DNA from: Thioclava electrotropha
GTDB taxonomy: Bacteria; Pseudomonadota; Alphaproteobacteria; Rhodobacterales; Rhodobacteraceae
Length of the DNA stretch: 64,000 bases
Direction: 5' to 3'
Assembly (NCBI RefSeq): GCF_002085925.2
Contig: NZ_CP053562.1
Span: 600,001 to 664,000 of the forward strand
The translations under genes were made by a program, and so were the position numbers. Of this stretch, positions 1 to 7,253 are shown piece by piece. How positions within the stretch are numbered: position 1 is the stretch's first letter; each line of letters opens with the position of its first letter. Under the pieces are notes generated by a model. That model worked only from the letters and a program-made list of their open reading frames with translations. It was not told where the DNA came from and made no database searches.

Positions 1-1
1 C

Positions 2-322
2 GCCGCAGGCTTCGTCGTGCCCTTCATGGCGGTCTATACGCCCGCGCTGATGCTGCAGGATGGCGGCCCGCTCGCCGCCGAGATCGGCTACTGGCCCGCG
101 GTCGCCTATGTCATCATCAAGGCGCTGCTGGCGCTCGCGCTCTGGGGTGTCGCGGTGATCGGTTGGCTGGGCCGTCCGCTGGCTCTTTGGGAGCGGGCAC
201 TCGCCATGGTCGCGGGCTTCACCCTGATCGCGGCGCTGCCGCTGACCGATGAGATCGGCTTCGCGCTGGTCGCGGGCTTTGGCGCGACCCTCTGGCTGCG
301 CCGCACGCGGGCGGCGGCATGA
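2..322 (+). CDS. TRAP transporter permease, fused 4TM/12TM type, C-terminal end (partial)
   Basis: Only the last 106 residues are in the window; the frame is open to the left edge. The segment GFVVPFMAVYTPALML, followed by two or three hydrophobic stretches and a short basic tail (RRTRAAA), is typical of the C-terminus of fused DctQM permeases that work with TAXI-type binding proteins. These import organic acids using an ion gradient. The stop overlaps the start of the DUF1850 gene (ATGA), so the two are co-translated. Identification rests on this short end alone. Confidence 0.75.
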   Translation, partial: AAGFVVPFMAVYTPALMLQDGGPLAAEIGYWPAVAYVIIKALLALALWGVAVIGWLGRPLALWERALAMVAGFTLIAALPLTDEIGFALVAGFGATLWLRRTRAAA

Positions 323-702
323 GCGCGACCTGCCTCATGGTCGGGGCTGCGATGATCGCGCTGGCGCCCTCGGGCCAGTTTTCGCTGGAATGGACCCATT
401 CGGTCGAGAAAGAGGGCTGGCGCGAACATTGGCAGGTGACCGACCACGACACGCTGCGCCTCGTCGGCGCGGCGGTGAAAGGATCGGGCGCGGGGATGGA
501 GCCGGGCCCGGGCGGTCATTTCGAGGATGGCTGGTGGGTCTGGAACACGACCGGCCCCGAAGTGCCCGATCTGGAACTGGCAGCCTCGGGGGCGACGGTC
601 TCGGGCTGGACTTTGTGCTCGGTCGATTGTCAGGTGATCGGAGCCGTGCGCGAGGCACCGATCCGGATCGCGCCTTGCCCCGCCGAGCCGGGCGACGGCT
701 AA
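319..702 (+). CDS. DUF1850 domain protein linked to the TRAP permease
   Basis: A 127-residue protein with a hydrophobic N-terminus that could be a signal peptide or lipid-free anchor (MSATCLMVGAAMIALAPSGQ). It continues with the conserved FSLEWTHSVEKEGWREHW stretch and a WWVWNT segment that mark DUF1850. Members of this family are regularly encoded beside fused TRAP-TAXI permeases; the biochemical role is unknown, and an accessory role in transport is an inference from context. It overlaps the permease stop by 4 bases. It lies 22 bases upstream of the sensor kinase, suggesting one transcription unit. Confidence 0.8.
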   Translation: MSATCLMVGAAMIALAPSGQFSLEWTHSVEKEGWREHWQVTDHDTLRLVGAAVKGSGAGMEPGPGGHFEDGWWVWNTTGPEVPDLELAASGATVSGWTLCSVDCQVIGAVREAPIRIAPCPAEPGDG

Positions 703-724
703 GAGCGATCGAGAGGGAGGGCGC

Positions 725-2488
725 ATGGCCAAGCCTGCCGCGCGCATGACATTCTGGCGGGTGATCGCGGTCTGCGCGATCTCCGTCGCGGCGGCGGTGG
801 GCGCATGGCGCATCGCGCTGTCGGGCATCGACGCGCGGCTCGATCGCAGCCTGATCCTGACCCTGCGCGCGCTGGAAACCGAGATCGACCGCTTCCGCTA
901 CCTGCCCGCCGTGGTCGGGCAGGATGCCCGCATCCGCGCGGTGATCCGCACGCCCGATGCGCCCGGCGCGGATCTCGCGGCGAACCGCTACCTTGCCGAG
1001 GTTCTGGGGCTCTCGGGGGCCGATCAGCTTTACCTGATGGACGGGCAGGGGGTGACGCTTGCGGCGTCGAACTGGGACAGCCCGGCCTCTTTCGTAGGCC
1101 ACGATTACAGCTTCCGTCCCTATTTCCGCGATGCGATCGCCACCGGGCAGGGCGCCTTCTACGCGATCGGCGTGACGACCGGGGTTCCGGGCTATTTCCT
1201 CTCTGCGCGGATCGGAGATCGCGACGGTCCGCCCGGTGTGGTGGTGGTGAAGGTCGATCTCGACCCGCTGCAACAGGCCTGGGCGCAGGCGGGGCAGGCG
1301 GTGGCGGTGGCCGATCCCGATGGGGTGGTGTTCCTCTCGGGCAATCCCGACTGGCTCTATCACCCGCTCCATCCGCTCGCCCCCGAGGCGCGCGCGCGGC
1401 TGGCGGATCTGAAGACCTATCCCGGGCGCGATCCGGCGACACAGGGGCCGCTGATGCAAGGCAACGCCGCGTGGATGTTCGATGCGAGCGGCGCGCGGCT
1501 GCGCAGCCAGACCGCAGCGTTTGGCGATGGCTGGACGGTGGTGGCCGCAGCCCCGGTGCAGCCCGCGATGCTCTCGGCGCTGATCGCGGGGGTGACGGCG
1601 GCGCTGGCCTCGGTGCTCGGTCTGGCGCTGGCGAAAACGCAGGCGCAGCGGCGGCAGCTCGTGGCGCTGCGCCTGCGCCAATCCGAGATGCTGGAGCGCA
1701 AGGTGGCCGAGCGCACCCGCGCTCTTGGCCGCGAGATCGAGGCCCGCCGCCAGACCGAAGCCGAATTGCGCGCCGCCCAGGAAGGCTTGATCCATTCCGA
1801 GAAGATGGCCGCGCTTGGCCGGATGTCGGCCGCGATCGTGCATGAGGTGAGCCAGCCGCTTGCCGCGATGGAGGCAACCCTTGCCGCCGCCGAGATGGGC
1901 GCCGCGCGCAGCACCGAGAAGACGGTCGCCCGCATCGAGACTGCGCGCAACCTGATCCGCCGGATGCAGCGCACGATCAAGCACCTGAAAAGCTTCTCCC
2001 GCAAAGACACCGCCGCGCTGGAGCGGATCGAGATCGGCGCCGTAGCGGCAAGCGCGCTGGAACTGGTTGCGCCGCGGGCTAGAGCGCTCGGGATTAAGCC
2101 GCGCGTGGTTGTCCCCGATGGTCTGCTTTTCGCCAATGCGGGACGGGTGCGGCTGGAACAGGTCCTGGTGAACCTGCTGCTGAATGCACTCGATGCGGTC
2201 GAGGGCCAGCCCGCGCCCGAAGTCGAGCTGCGTCTGGAGGGCGCGGAAGAAGAACTGCACCTGAGCGTCCGTGACAACGGCCCCGGCATCGCGCCGGAAG
2301 ACATGCCGCGCGTGACCGAGCCATTCTTCTCGACCAAGGAGGAGGGGTCGGGACTTGGCCTCGGCCTTGCGATCTCACAGGCGATCCTGTCCGAGATCGG
2401 TGGGCGCCTCGATATCCGCTCGACGCCGGCGGCGGGCACGCAGATGATCGTGACGCTCACACGGGTGCGCGAGAAGGAGCCGGTATGA
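725..2488 (+). CDS. DctB-like membrane sensor histidine kinase
   Basis: 587 residues. A transmembrane helix near residues 8-30 is followed by a periplasmic double-Cache-like sensor domain containing SFRPYFRDAI, the hallmark of C4-dicarboxylate sensors, and a second helix near residues 278-300. Next come a coiled-coil linker, the H-box IVHEVSQPL with the phospho-accepting His near residue 372, and an ATPase domain (NLLLNALDAV, RDNGPGI, GSGLGLGLAI). It should phosphorylate the response regulator, whose start overlaps its stop by 4 bases. The TRAP permease upstream suggests it senses that transporter's substrate; the ligand is not known. It could be called dctB, but substrate assignment by homology is unsafe. 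Confidence 0.88.
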   Translation: MAKPAARMTFWRVIAVCAISVAAAVGAWRIALSGIDARLDRSLILTLRALETEIDRFRYLPAVVGQDARIRAVIRTPDAPGADLAANRYLAEVLGLSGADQLYLMDGQGVTLAASNWDSPASFVGHDYSFRPYFRDAIATGQGAFYAIGVTTGVPGYFLSARIGDRDGPPGVVVVKVDLDPLQQAWAQAGQAVAVADPDGVVFLSGNPDWLYHPLHPLAPEARARLADLKTYPGRDPATQGPLMQGNAAWMFDASGARLRSQTAAFGDGWTVVAAAPVQPAMLSALIAGVTAALASVLGLALAKTQAQRRQLVALRLRQSEMLERKVAERTRALGREIEARRQTEAELRAAQEGLIHSEKMAALGRMSAAIVHEVSQPLAAMEATLAAAEMGAARSTEKTVARIETARNLIRRMQRTIKHLKSFSRKDTAALERIEIGAVAASALELVAPRARALGIKPRVVVPDGLLFANAGRVRLEQVLVNLLLNALDAVEGQPAPEVELRLEGAEEELHLSVRDNGPGIAPEDMPRVTEPFFSTKEEGSGLGLGLAISQAILSEIGGRLDIRSTPAAGTQMIVTLTRVREKEPV

Positions 2489-3792
2489 CCGCATTGATCC
2501 ATGTCGTCGAGGATGATGACGACCACCGCGCGGCGCTCGCCGATCTGATCGAGGCGGGCGGCTATGACTGCGAGGGGTTCGCCCATGCGCAGGCGGCGCT
2601 CGATGCGCCCGCTTTGCCCGATCTGGTGGTCAGCGATCTGCGGATGCCTGGCATCGACGGGTTCGGCCTGCTCGAGGCGCTCAAGGCGCGCAGCCCCGAT
2701 CTGCCGGTCCTGATGATAACCGGGCATGGCGATGTCTCGCATGCGGTGAAGGCGATGCAATTGGGGGCGGAGGATTTTCTCGAGAAGCCCTACGACGCGC
2801 AACATCTGCTGGCGGTGGTCGACCGGGCGCTTCGGGCCCGCGCGACCCGGGCCGAGCTGGGGCGGCTGCAAGACGAGATCGCGCGGCGCGACGGGGCGGA
2901 GATCCTTGGTCAGTCGGCGGCGATCGCGGCGCTGCGCTCGCGAATCGCGGCGCTCGGCCCGCTGGAGATCGACCTCGTGGTGACGGGGGAAACCGGGACG
3001 GGGAAGGAACTCGTCGCCCGTGCGCTTCATGCGGCCAGCCCGCGCGCGCAGGGGCCGTTCGTAGCGCTCAATTGCGCCGCGCTGCCTGAGACGCTGTTCG
3101 AGATCGAGATCTTCGGCCATGTCGCGGGCGCTTTCCCTGGCGCTCAGGACAAGCCCGGCAAGCTGGAGGCGGCCTCGGGCGGCACGCTGGTGTTCGACGA
3201 GGTCGAGGCTATGCCGGCGGCGGTGCAGCCGAAATTGCTGCGCGCCTTGCAGGAACGTCAGGTGGAGCGGCTGGGCGAAAACCGTCTGCGCCCGCTCGAC
3301 CTGCGGATCATCGCTCTGACGAAATCGGATCTGCGCGCGCGCACGCTCGATGACAGCTTCCGCGCCGATCTGTTCTATCGCTTCGCCGGGGCCGAGATCA
3401 CGCTCGATCCGCTGCGCTCTCTGGGCGAGGATATCGTTCTGCTGTTTCGCCATTTCGCCGAGCTTGCCGCGCGCCGCTATGGCCGTGATCTCCCGGACCT
3501 GCCCTATAGCTTGCGCGAACAGCTCAAGCGCCGCCCCTGGCCCGGCAATGTCCGCGAACTGAAAGCGGCGGCGGAACGCTTCGCGCTAGGCCTTGATCTG
3601 CCCGATGCGCCGACCGAGGCACCCTCGGCTCCGCAAAGCCTCGCCGACAAGGTCGCGGCCTATGAGGCGCGCGAGATCAGCGCCACGCTCGAACGCTGCC
3701 GGGGCAATACCGAACGGGCCGCCCAGGCGCTCGGCATCGCGCGGCGCACGCTCAACGACAAGATCAGCCGCTACGGGATTCGCGCCGATTAG
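2485..3792 (+). CDS. DctD-like sigma-54-type response regulator with a variant GAFTGA loop
   Basis: 435 residues: a receiver domain (acidic pocket VEDDDD, phospho-acceptor Asp in VVSDLRMPG near residue 52, Lys in EKPYD), then an AAA+ domain with Walker A GETGTGKE and Walker B LVFDEVEAMP, and a Fis-type HTH at the C-terminus (GNTERAAQALGIARRTLNDK). The loop that contacts sigma-54 reads GAFPGA instead of the usual GAFTGA, and the preceding residues are also unusual (EIEIFGHVA). It is expected to regulate the TRAP operon in response to the adjacent kinase. Whether it works with sigma-54 is uncertain because of the Thr to Pro change. Confidence 0.88.
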   Translation: MTALIHVVEDDDDHRAALADLIEAGGYDCEGFAHAQAALDAPALPDLVVSDLRMPGIDGFGLLEALKARSPDLPVLMITGHGDVSHAVKAMQLGAEDFLEKPYDAQHLLAVVDRALRARATRAELGRLQDEIARRDGAEILGQSAAIAALRSRIAALGPLEIDLVVTGETGTGKELVARALHAASPRAQGPFVALNCAALPETLFEIEIFGHVAGAFPGAQDKPGKLEAASGGTLVFDEVEAMPAAVQPKLLRALQERQVERLGENRLRPLDLRIIALTKSDLRARTLDDSFRADLFYRFAGAEITLDPLRSLGEDIVLLFRHFAELAARRYGRDLPDLPYSLREQLKRRPWPGNVRELKAAAERFALGLDLPDAPTEAPSAPQSLADKVAAYEAREISATLERCRGNTERAAQALGIARRTLNDKISRYGIRAD

Positions 3793-3819
3793 GCGGTGGT
3801 TTTAATCGGGGAGGGGGAA

Positions 3820-3866
3820 GTGGTGCTGCTGGAGAGACTTGAACTCTCGACCTCTCCCTTACCAAG
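3820..3866. repeat. Left copy of the 47-bp att direct repeat (3' end of tRNA-Thr)
   Basis: This stretch is identical to 14612-14658, which is the 3' part of an intact tRNA-Thr gene, including the CCA end, T-arm and half of the anticodon arm. Identity stops exactly after ACCAAG (A follows here, GG in the tRNA). It is the displaced tRNA end left by site-specific integration and marks the left boundary of the element. Confidence 0.95.
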
Positions 3867-3951
3867 ACACTTGTTCACGCTCGAAACCGCGTAAATCACG
3901 CAATTTCGCATTCCCTGAATTGGCCGATGTTCTCCCGGCGTTCACGGGTTT

Positions 3952-3970
3952 CTGTGCGGTTTCTGTGCGG
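3952..3970. promoter_or_regulatory. Candidate integrase arm sites, left end
   Basis: Two tandem copies of CTGTGCGG (3952-3959 and 3963-3970), 11 bp apart, the second followed by GCG. The same pair, 12 bp apart and also followed by GCG, lies at the other end of the element beside the tRNA. Tandem short repeats flanking both att cores are what arm-binding sites of tyrosine integrases look like; the role is inferred from position. Confidence 0.5.
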
Positions 3971-3996
3971 GCGCACTCTCACTTGGAGGGGGCGCA

Positions 3997-4236
3997 ATGA
4001 ACGAGAAACGCACTCGGCAACAGGCGTGGCGTGCAAAGCATCCGCGCCGCTATCGCGCGCACCTCGACGTGCAACGCGCCCTCCGTCACGGGGAGCTTGT
4101 TAAGGAGCCTTGCGCGGTCTGTGGCTGCGACAAGGTGGACGCTCACCACGAGGACTATTCGCGCCCGCTGGCCGTTCAATGGCTCTGCCGAAAGCATCAC
4201 GCACGCCTTCACGCTCGGGAGGCTGCGCAATGCTGA
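3997..4236 (+). CDS. Small HNH-like zinc protein of phage type
   Basis: 79 residues with a basic N-terminus and the pattern CAVCG...DAHHEDY...WLCRKHHARLH, a compact Cys/His zinc site with HNH-nuclease-like residues that is common in phage genomes. A good ribosome-binding sequence (GGAGG) lies just upstream of the ATG. It is the first gene of the element and overlaps the next gene by 7 bases. It may nick DNA or act in packaging; catalytic activity is not shown by sequence alone, and the larger HNH protein at 6921 is the better candidate for a terminase partner. Confidence 0.7.
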   Translation: MNEKRTRQQAWRAKHPRRYRAHLDVQRALRHGELVKEPCAVCGCDKVDAHHEDYSRPLAVQWLCRKHHARLHAREAAQC

Positions 4237-4448
4237 GATTTGACCCGAACAACCTCGAAGACCTGCTGCTTTTGAAGCCCGATGGCGTCTTTGAAGTGAG
4301 GGCCGAACACGGGGCAACCGTGATCGTGGTTCACCGCTTCGGAGAGGACGACGAAACCATCGTCTGCACTTCCCCCGGACATGCAAATCAGGTGCGCCAG
4401 CGGCTCACCGATAAGGGCATGGTCGGGCTGGTAGCTGACGCCCGCTGA
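4230..4448 (+). CDS. Hypothetical small protein of the element
   Basis: 72 residues starting at the ATG that overlaps the previous stop. The product (MLRFDPNNLEDLLLLKPDG...VVHRFGEDDETIVC) is acidic and soluble with no motif I recognise. Tight coupling to the HNH-like gene and the strong hairpin after its stop suggest that these two genes form one short operon. Confidence 0.6.
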   Translation: MLRFDPNNLEDLLLLKPDGVFEVRAEHGATVIVVHRFGEDDETIVCTSPGHANQVRQRLTDKGMVGLVADAR

Positions 4449-4457
4449 TGAACCCTC

Positions 4458-4494
4458 GCCCCCGTGCCTCGGGCGCGGTGCGGGGGCTTTCATT
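4458..4494 (+). terminator. Rho-independent terminator-like hairpin
   Basis: GCCCCCG (4458-4464) pairs with CGGGGGC (4481-4487), with further pairing inside the loop (GCC/GGC), followed by TTTCATTCAT. It lies 9 bases after the stop of the small gene and would end the first two-gene transcript of the element. Confidence 0.6.
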
Positions 4495-4902
4495 CATCGG
4501 AGCAAACCGGCCTCGATCCGGGCATATCCCTTCACCCGCCCTCGCTTTTGACCGCTGAGCCAGATCAACGGGAAAAGACGATCCGGGAACTTTTAACCCA
4601 CTCCGAGCGCAACCGGCTCCGACTAGGACGCTCAGAAACGTGACAACGAAACCCACCGGCGGGATACCGAGCCAAGGAAGGCGAGGGAAGACGATCGGGG
4701 ACCGCACCGGCGCAAGGCTGCAAAGGGCGGGGCAGGTGAGAAGCCTGCGGGGAAGCGGCTGGCCCTCGATATGTGGCATCACGTGGATACGGATCGGGGA
4801 AGCGTCGGGCCTTCACCCAAGATCGGCAAACGCTGATCGTGCTTTAAGCGGGGGGAAGGAGCGGGTGGCCGGAGTCTATCTTGCGCACATATGTAAGCAA
4901 TG
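4495..4902. other. Gene-poor gap in the element (possible packaging region)
   Basis: About 400 bases without a convincing gene. The only ORFs are short (for example a GTG-started 88-codon frame at 4640-4906), have unnatural composition, and match no family I know. In head modules this place, upstream of TerL, is where a small terminase gene and a cos or pac site usually lie. No small terminase is recognisable here, so a cos-like packaging site is possible, but I see no sequence proof. Confidence 0.4.
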
Positions 4903-4949
4903 CTGACCCAATATTGACCGGTGATAATAGGTAAGCTAAACTGACCCAA
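4903..4949 (+). promoter_or_regulatory. Promoter of the head-gene operon, flanked by a 9-bp direct repeat
   Basis: TTGACC (4914-4919) and TAAACT (4937-4942) are 17 bp apart, a good sigma-70-type promoter leading to the ATG at 4966. The 9-mer CTGACCCAA occurs at 4903-4911 and again at 4941-4949, 38 bp apart, just outside the -35 and over the -10. This suggests a regulator binds both sides of the promoter. The region is AT-rich compared with its surroundings. Confidence 0.5.
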
Positions 4950-4965
4950 ATCAGGACATAGCCCC

Positions 4966-5322
4966 ATGACCCTCAACGCATCCGCCCGAGCTACTGCTGA
5001 TCGCCTCATCGCTGCGCACGGTGGGCCTGCCACGCTGACGCATAGCGAGACAACGGCGAGTAGCCCCTATGACCCCGGCACCACCACCATCACGAACACG
5101 CAGGTGCAGGTCGCGCGAACGGGCTTCAATGCGAACCTCACCAACCCGCTGTTGCTGCAAGGTGGCGAATGGATTGGCGTCATGCAGGTGGCCGAGGGTG
5201 TTGTGCCGCTGCCGGTGGATGACCTCACGGTGGGCGGCAAGACCTATTCCATCACCGATGTGAAGCGGCTCGGCGCTGATCCCGATCAGGTCGCGGCATA
5301 CGAAATCGTCGCGGTTGCCTGA
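4966..5322 (+). CDS. Putative phage head-closure / head-tail joining protein
   Basis: 118 residues, first gene after the putative late promoter. The C-terminal half (TVGGKTYSITDVKRLGADPDQVAAYEIVA) has the small beta-barrel character and the YSITDVKRL pattern of neck or head-closure proteins of siphoviruses. If correct, the element encodes its own neck stopper and needs only a tail from elsewhere. Its position upstream of TerL is unusual, since these genes normally follow the capsid gene. Assignment is by overall resemblance and position, not by a clear motif. Confidence 0.5.
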   Translation: MTLNASARATADRLIAAHGGPATLTHSETTASSPYDPGTTTITNTQVQVARTGFNANLTNPLLLQGGEWIGVMQVAEGVVPLPVDDLTVGGKTYSITDVKRLGADPDQVAAYEIVAVA

Positions 5323-5412
5323 TGCGTGGTGAGCGGTCCCAATGCCCCGGTTTCAGTTGGGGGAGGGCTCTCGCGGAGCGGGGTAGCCATTCTACACACA
5401 CGGGGGGCGCAG

Positions 5413-6930
5413 ATGGCTAAACCCTCGACCCTCGCCAAGCGTTTTGCGGCCTCTCTGAGCGTTCCGACCGGGCGTCTTGCGGGTGAGCCTATCAAGCTGG
5501 CTCCCTATCAGCGCCAATTCATTGACGGGGCCTTCGCGCCCGAAATCAATGTGGGCGTCCTGAGCGTTGGCAGGGGCAATGGTAAATCCACCTTGTCGGC
5601 GGTGCTGGCCTTGGGCGAGCTGGTCGGCGCGTGGAGCGATGCGGCGGAGCGCGAAATCCTGATCGCTGCCAAGACGCAGCAACAGGCGCAAATCTGCTGG
5701 CACTACGTCGCGAGCCTGACGCGGACCCTGCCCGAAGATATGCAGGCGGCAATCACGATCCGGCGTCAGCCCCGGTTTGAGATACAGTATGACGACGAAC
5801 GGGGGCCGCACATTCTCCGGGCTATCTCGGCGGATGGCAAATCAGCCCTCGGCACTTCTCCGACCTTGGCAATTCTCGATGAGCGGGGCCATTGGCCCTT
5901 GGCTCAGGGTGACGAACTGGAAGCGGCCTTGCTCACCGGCCTGTCAAAGCGTGACGGGCGGGCGTTGATTATCTCGACCTCGGCAAGCTCTGACGCGCAC
6001 CCGTTTAGCCTCTGGCTCGACCGTGACGCGCCGGGCGTCTATCGGCAGGAACACCGGCCCGAAAAGGGCTTGCCTGCGGATGATGTGGCCTCGCTGATCG
6101 TCGCGAACCCCGGCACGAAATACGGCATCGGCCCGAGCCTCGACCGCCTCAAGGCTGACGCGGCGCTCGCTCTTGAGCGGGGCGGCTCTGCGCTGTCGCG
6201 CTTCCGGCTGCTGTCGCGCAATGAGCGAGTGCAGGAAGACAACCGCGACGTGCTGCTGGGCCTTGATGATTGGCTCAAGTGCGAGGTGACGGACCTGCCC
6301 CCGAAAGAGGGGCCATGCGTGATCGGCCTCGACCTGGGCGGCTCTGCGTCCATGTCGGCAGCGGCCTATTTCTGGCCCGAGACGGGGCGGCTTGAGGCTT
6401 ACGGCACCTTTCCCGGTGCGCCGGGGCTGGACGCGCGCGGGCAATCCGACGCGGTGGGCGACCTCTATTGCCAGATGGCGCAGCGGCATGAGCTGTTCAC
6501 CTTGGGCGATAGGACTGTGCCGATTGTCGAATGGATCGAAGGCGTCTTGCGCCGTGCCGTGGCCGAGAATGTCGCCTGCATTGTCTGCGACCGCTTCAAG
6601 GCGGCTGAGATGGGCGAGGCTCTGGACAAGGCCGGAAGCCGTGCACCGGTGGTCTGGCGGGGCATGGGATTTAAGGATGGCTCGGAAGACGTGGAACGGC
6701 TGCGGCGGCATGTCTTCGACGGGCGCGTGAAGTCTCCCGAAAGCTACCTGTTGCGCCACGCCTTCGCGGAAGCGGTGGTGCTGACCGACCCTGCGGGCAA
6801 TGCGAAGCCCGCCAAGGGGCGCAGCATGGGCCGGATTGATGCGGCCTGCGCGGCAATGCTGGCCGTCTCCGAAGGCGCGCGGATGCTCAGCCGACCGGCT
6901 CCAAGAGCGGGGAGGGTGATGTGGGCGTAA
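5413..6930 (+). CDS. Phage terminase large subunit (TerL)
   Basis: 505 residues from the ATG at 5413; the frame is open upstream to a GTG at 5326, but the ATG has the better context and the protein then begins as TerL proteins do. The ATPase domain has a Walker A-like VGRGNGKST near residue 51-59 and Walker B AILDERG near residue 153. The RNase H-like nuclease domain starts at VIGLDLGGS near residue 303, followed by CIVCDRFK and RIDAACA. TerL cuts concatemeric DNA and pumps it into the procapsid. The downstream HNH gene overlaps it by 10 bases, as in HNH-dependent cos-cutting systems. Confidence 0.92.
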   Translation: MAKPSTLAKRFAASLSVPTGRLAGEPIKLAPYQRQFIDGAFAPEINVGVLSVGRGNGKSTLSAVLALGELVGAWSDAAEREILIAAKTQQQAQICWHYVASLTRTLPEDMQAAITIRRQPRFEIQYDDERGPHILRAISADGKSALGTSPTLAILDERGHWPLAQGDELEAALLTGLSKRDGRALIISTSASSDAHPFSLWLDRDAPGVYRQEHRPEKGLPADDVASLIVANPGTKYGIGPSLDRLKADAALALERGGSALSRFRLLSRNERVQEDNRDVLLGLDDWLKCEVTDLPPKEGPCVIGLDLGGSASMSAAAYFWPETGRLEAYGTFPGAPGLDARGQSDAVGDLYCQMAQRHELFTLGDRTVPIVEWIEGVLRRAVAENVACIVCDRFKAAEMGEALDKAGSRAPVVWRGMGFKDGSEDVERLRRHVFDGRVKSPESYLLRHAFAEAVVLTDPAGNAKPAKGRSMGRIDAACAAMLAVSEGARMLSRPAPRAGRVMWA

Positions 6931-7253
6931 CCTTCAAACGATACGGCACATGGGTTTATCGCGATCGGCGCTGGCCTGCGCTGCGCCTGATGGCGAAGCG
7001 GCGCGACGGTTTCCAATGCGTCAAATGCGGCTCTCGTTACCGGCTGGAAGTGGATCACATTCGGCCCGTGCGTGATGCGCCTGAAAAGGCGTTCGACCTC
7101 GAAAATCTGCAAACGCTCTGCGGCCCGTGCCACGGCGCGAAGACCCGGATCGAGGCTGGGCATCCTGAACTATCCCCCGAGCGTCAACGGTGGCGCGATT
7201 TGCTGCGGGACATGCAGCGCAACCCTTCGAGCAAAGAGGTAAAACATGCTTGA
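6921..7253 (+). CDS. HNH endonuclease, probable terminase partner
   Basis: 110 residues with a GTG start overlapping TerL. It shows CVKCGSRYRLEVDHIRPV...NLQTLCGPCHGAKT, a complete HNH motif with two zinc-binding CxxC pairs and the DH catalytic pair. In many HK97-type phages and in cf-PICIs an HNH protein next to the terminase is needed for specific cos cleavage, so a role in packaging is likely. Its stop overlaps the capsid start by 8 bases. Confidence 0.88.
   Translation: MGVTFKRYGTWVYRDRRWPALRLMAKRRDGFQCVKCGSRYRLEVDHIRPVRDAPEKAFDLENLQTLCGPCHGAKTRIEAGHPELSPERQRWRDLLRDMQRNPSSKEVKHA

Noticed and set aside
335..3453. Long minus-strand ORFs opposite the sensor kinase and response regulator (641 and 678 codons)
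   Set aside because: They are antisense shadows of GC-rich codons. The plus-strand proteins have complete kinase and AAA+ motifs; the antisense products are rich in Arg/Pro/His without any domain.
4640..4906. 88-codon GTG-started ORF in the gap as a small terminase gene
   Set aside because: Its sequence has unnatural composition and no TerS-like helix-turn-helix; other frames in the region are equally long and equally unlike proteins.
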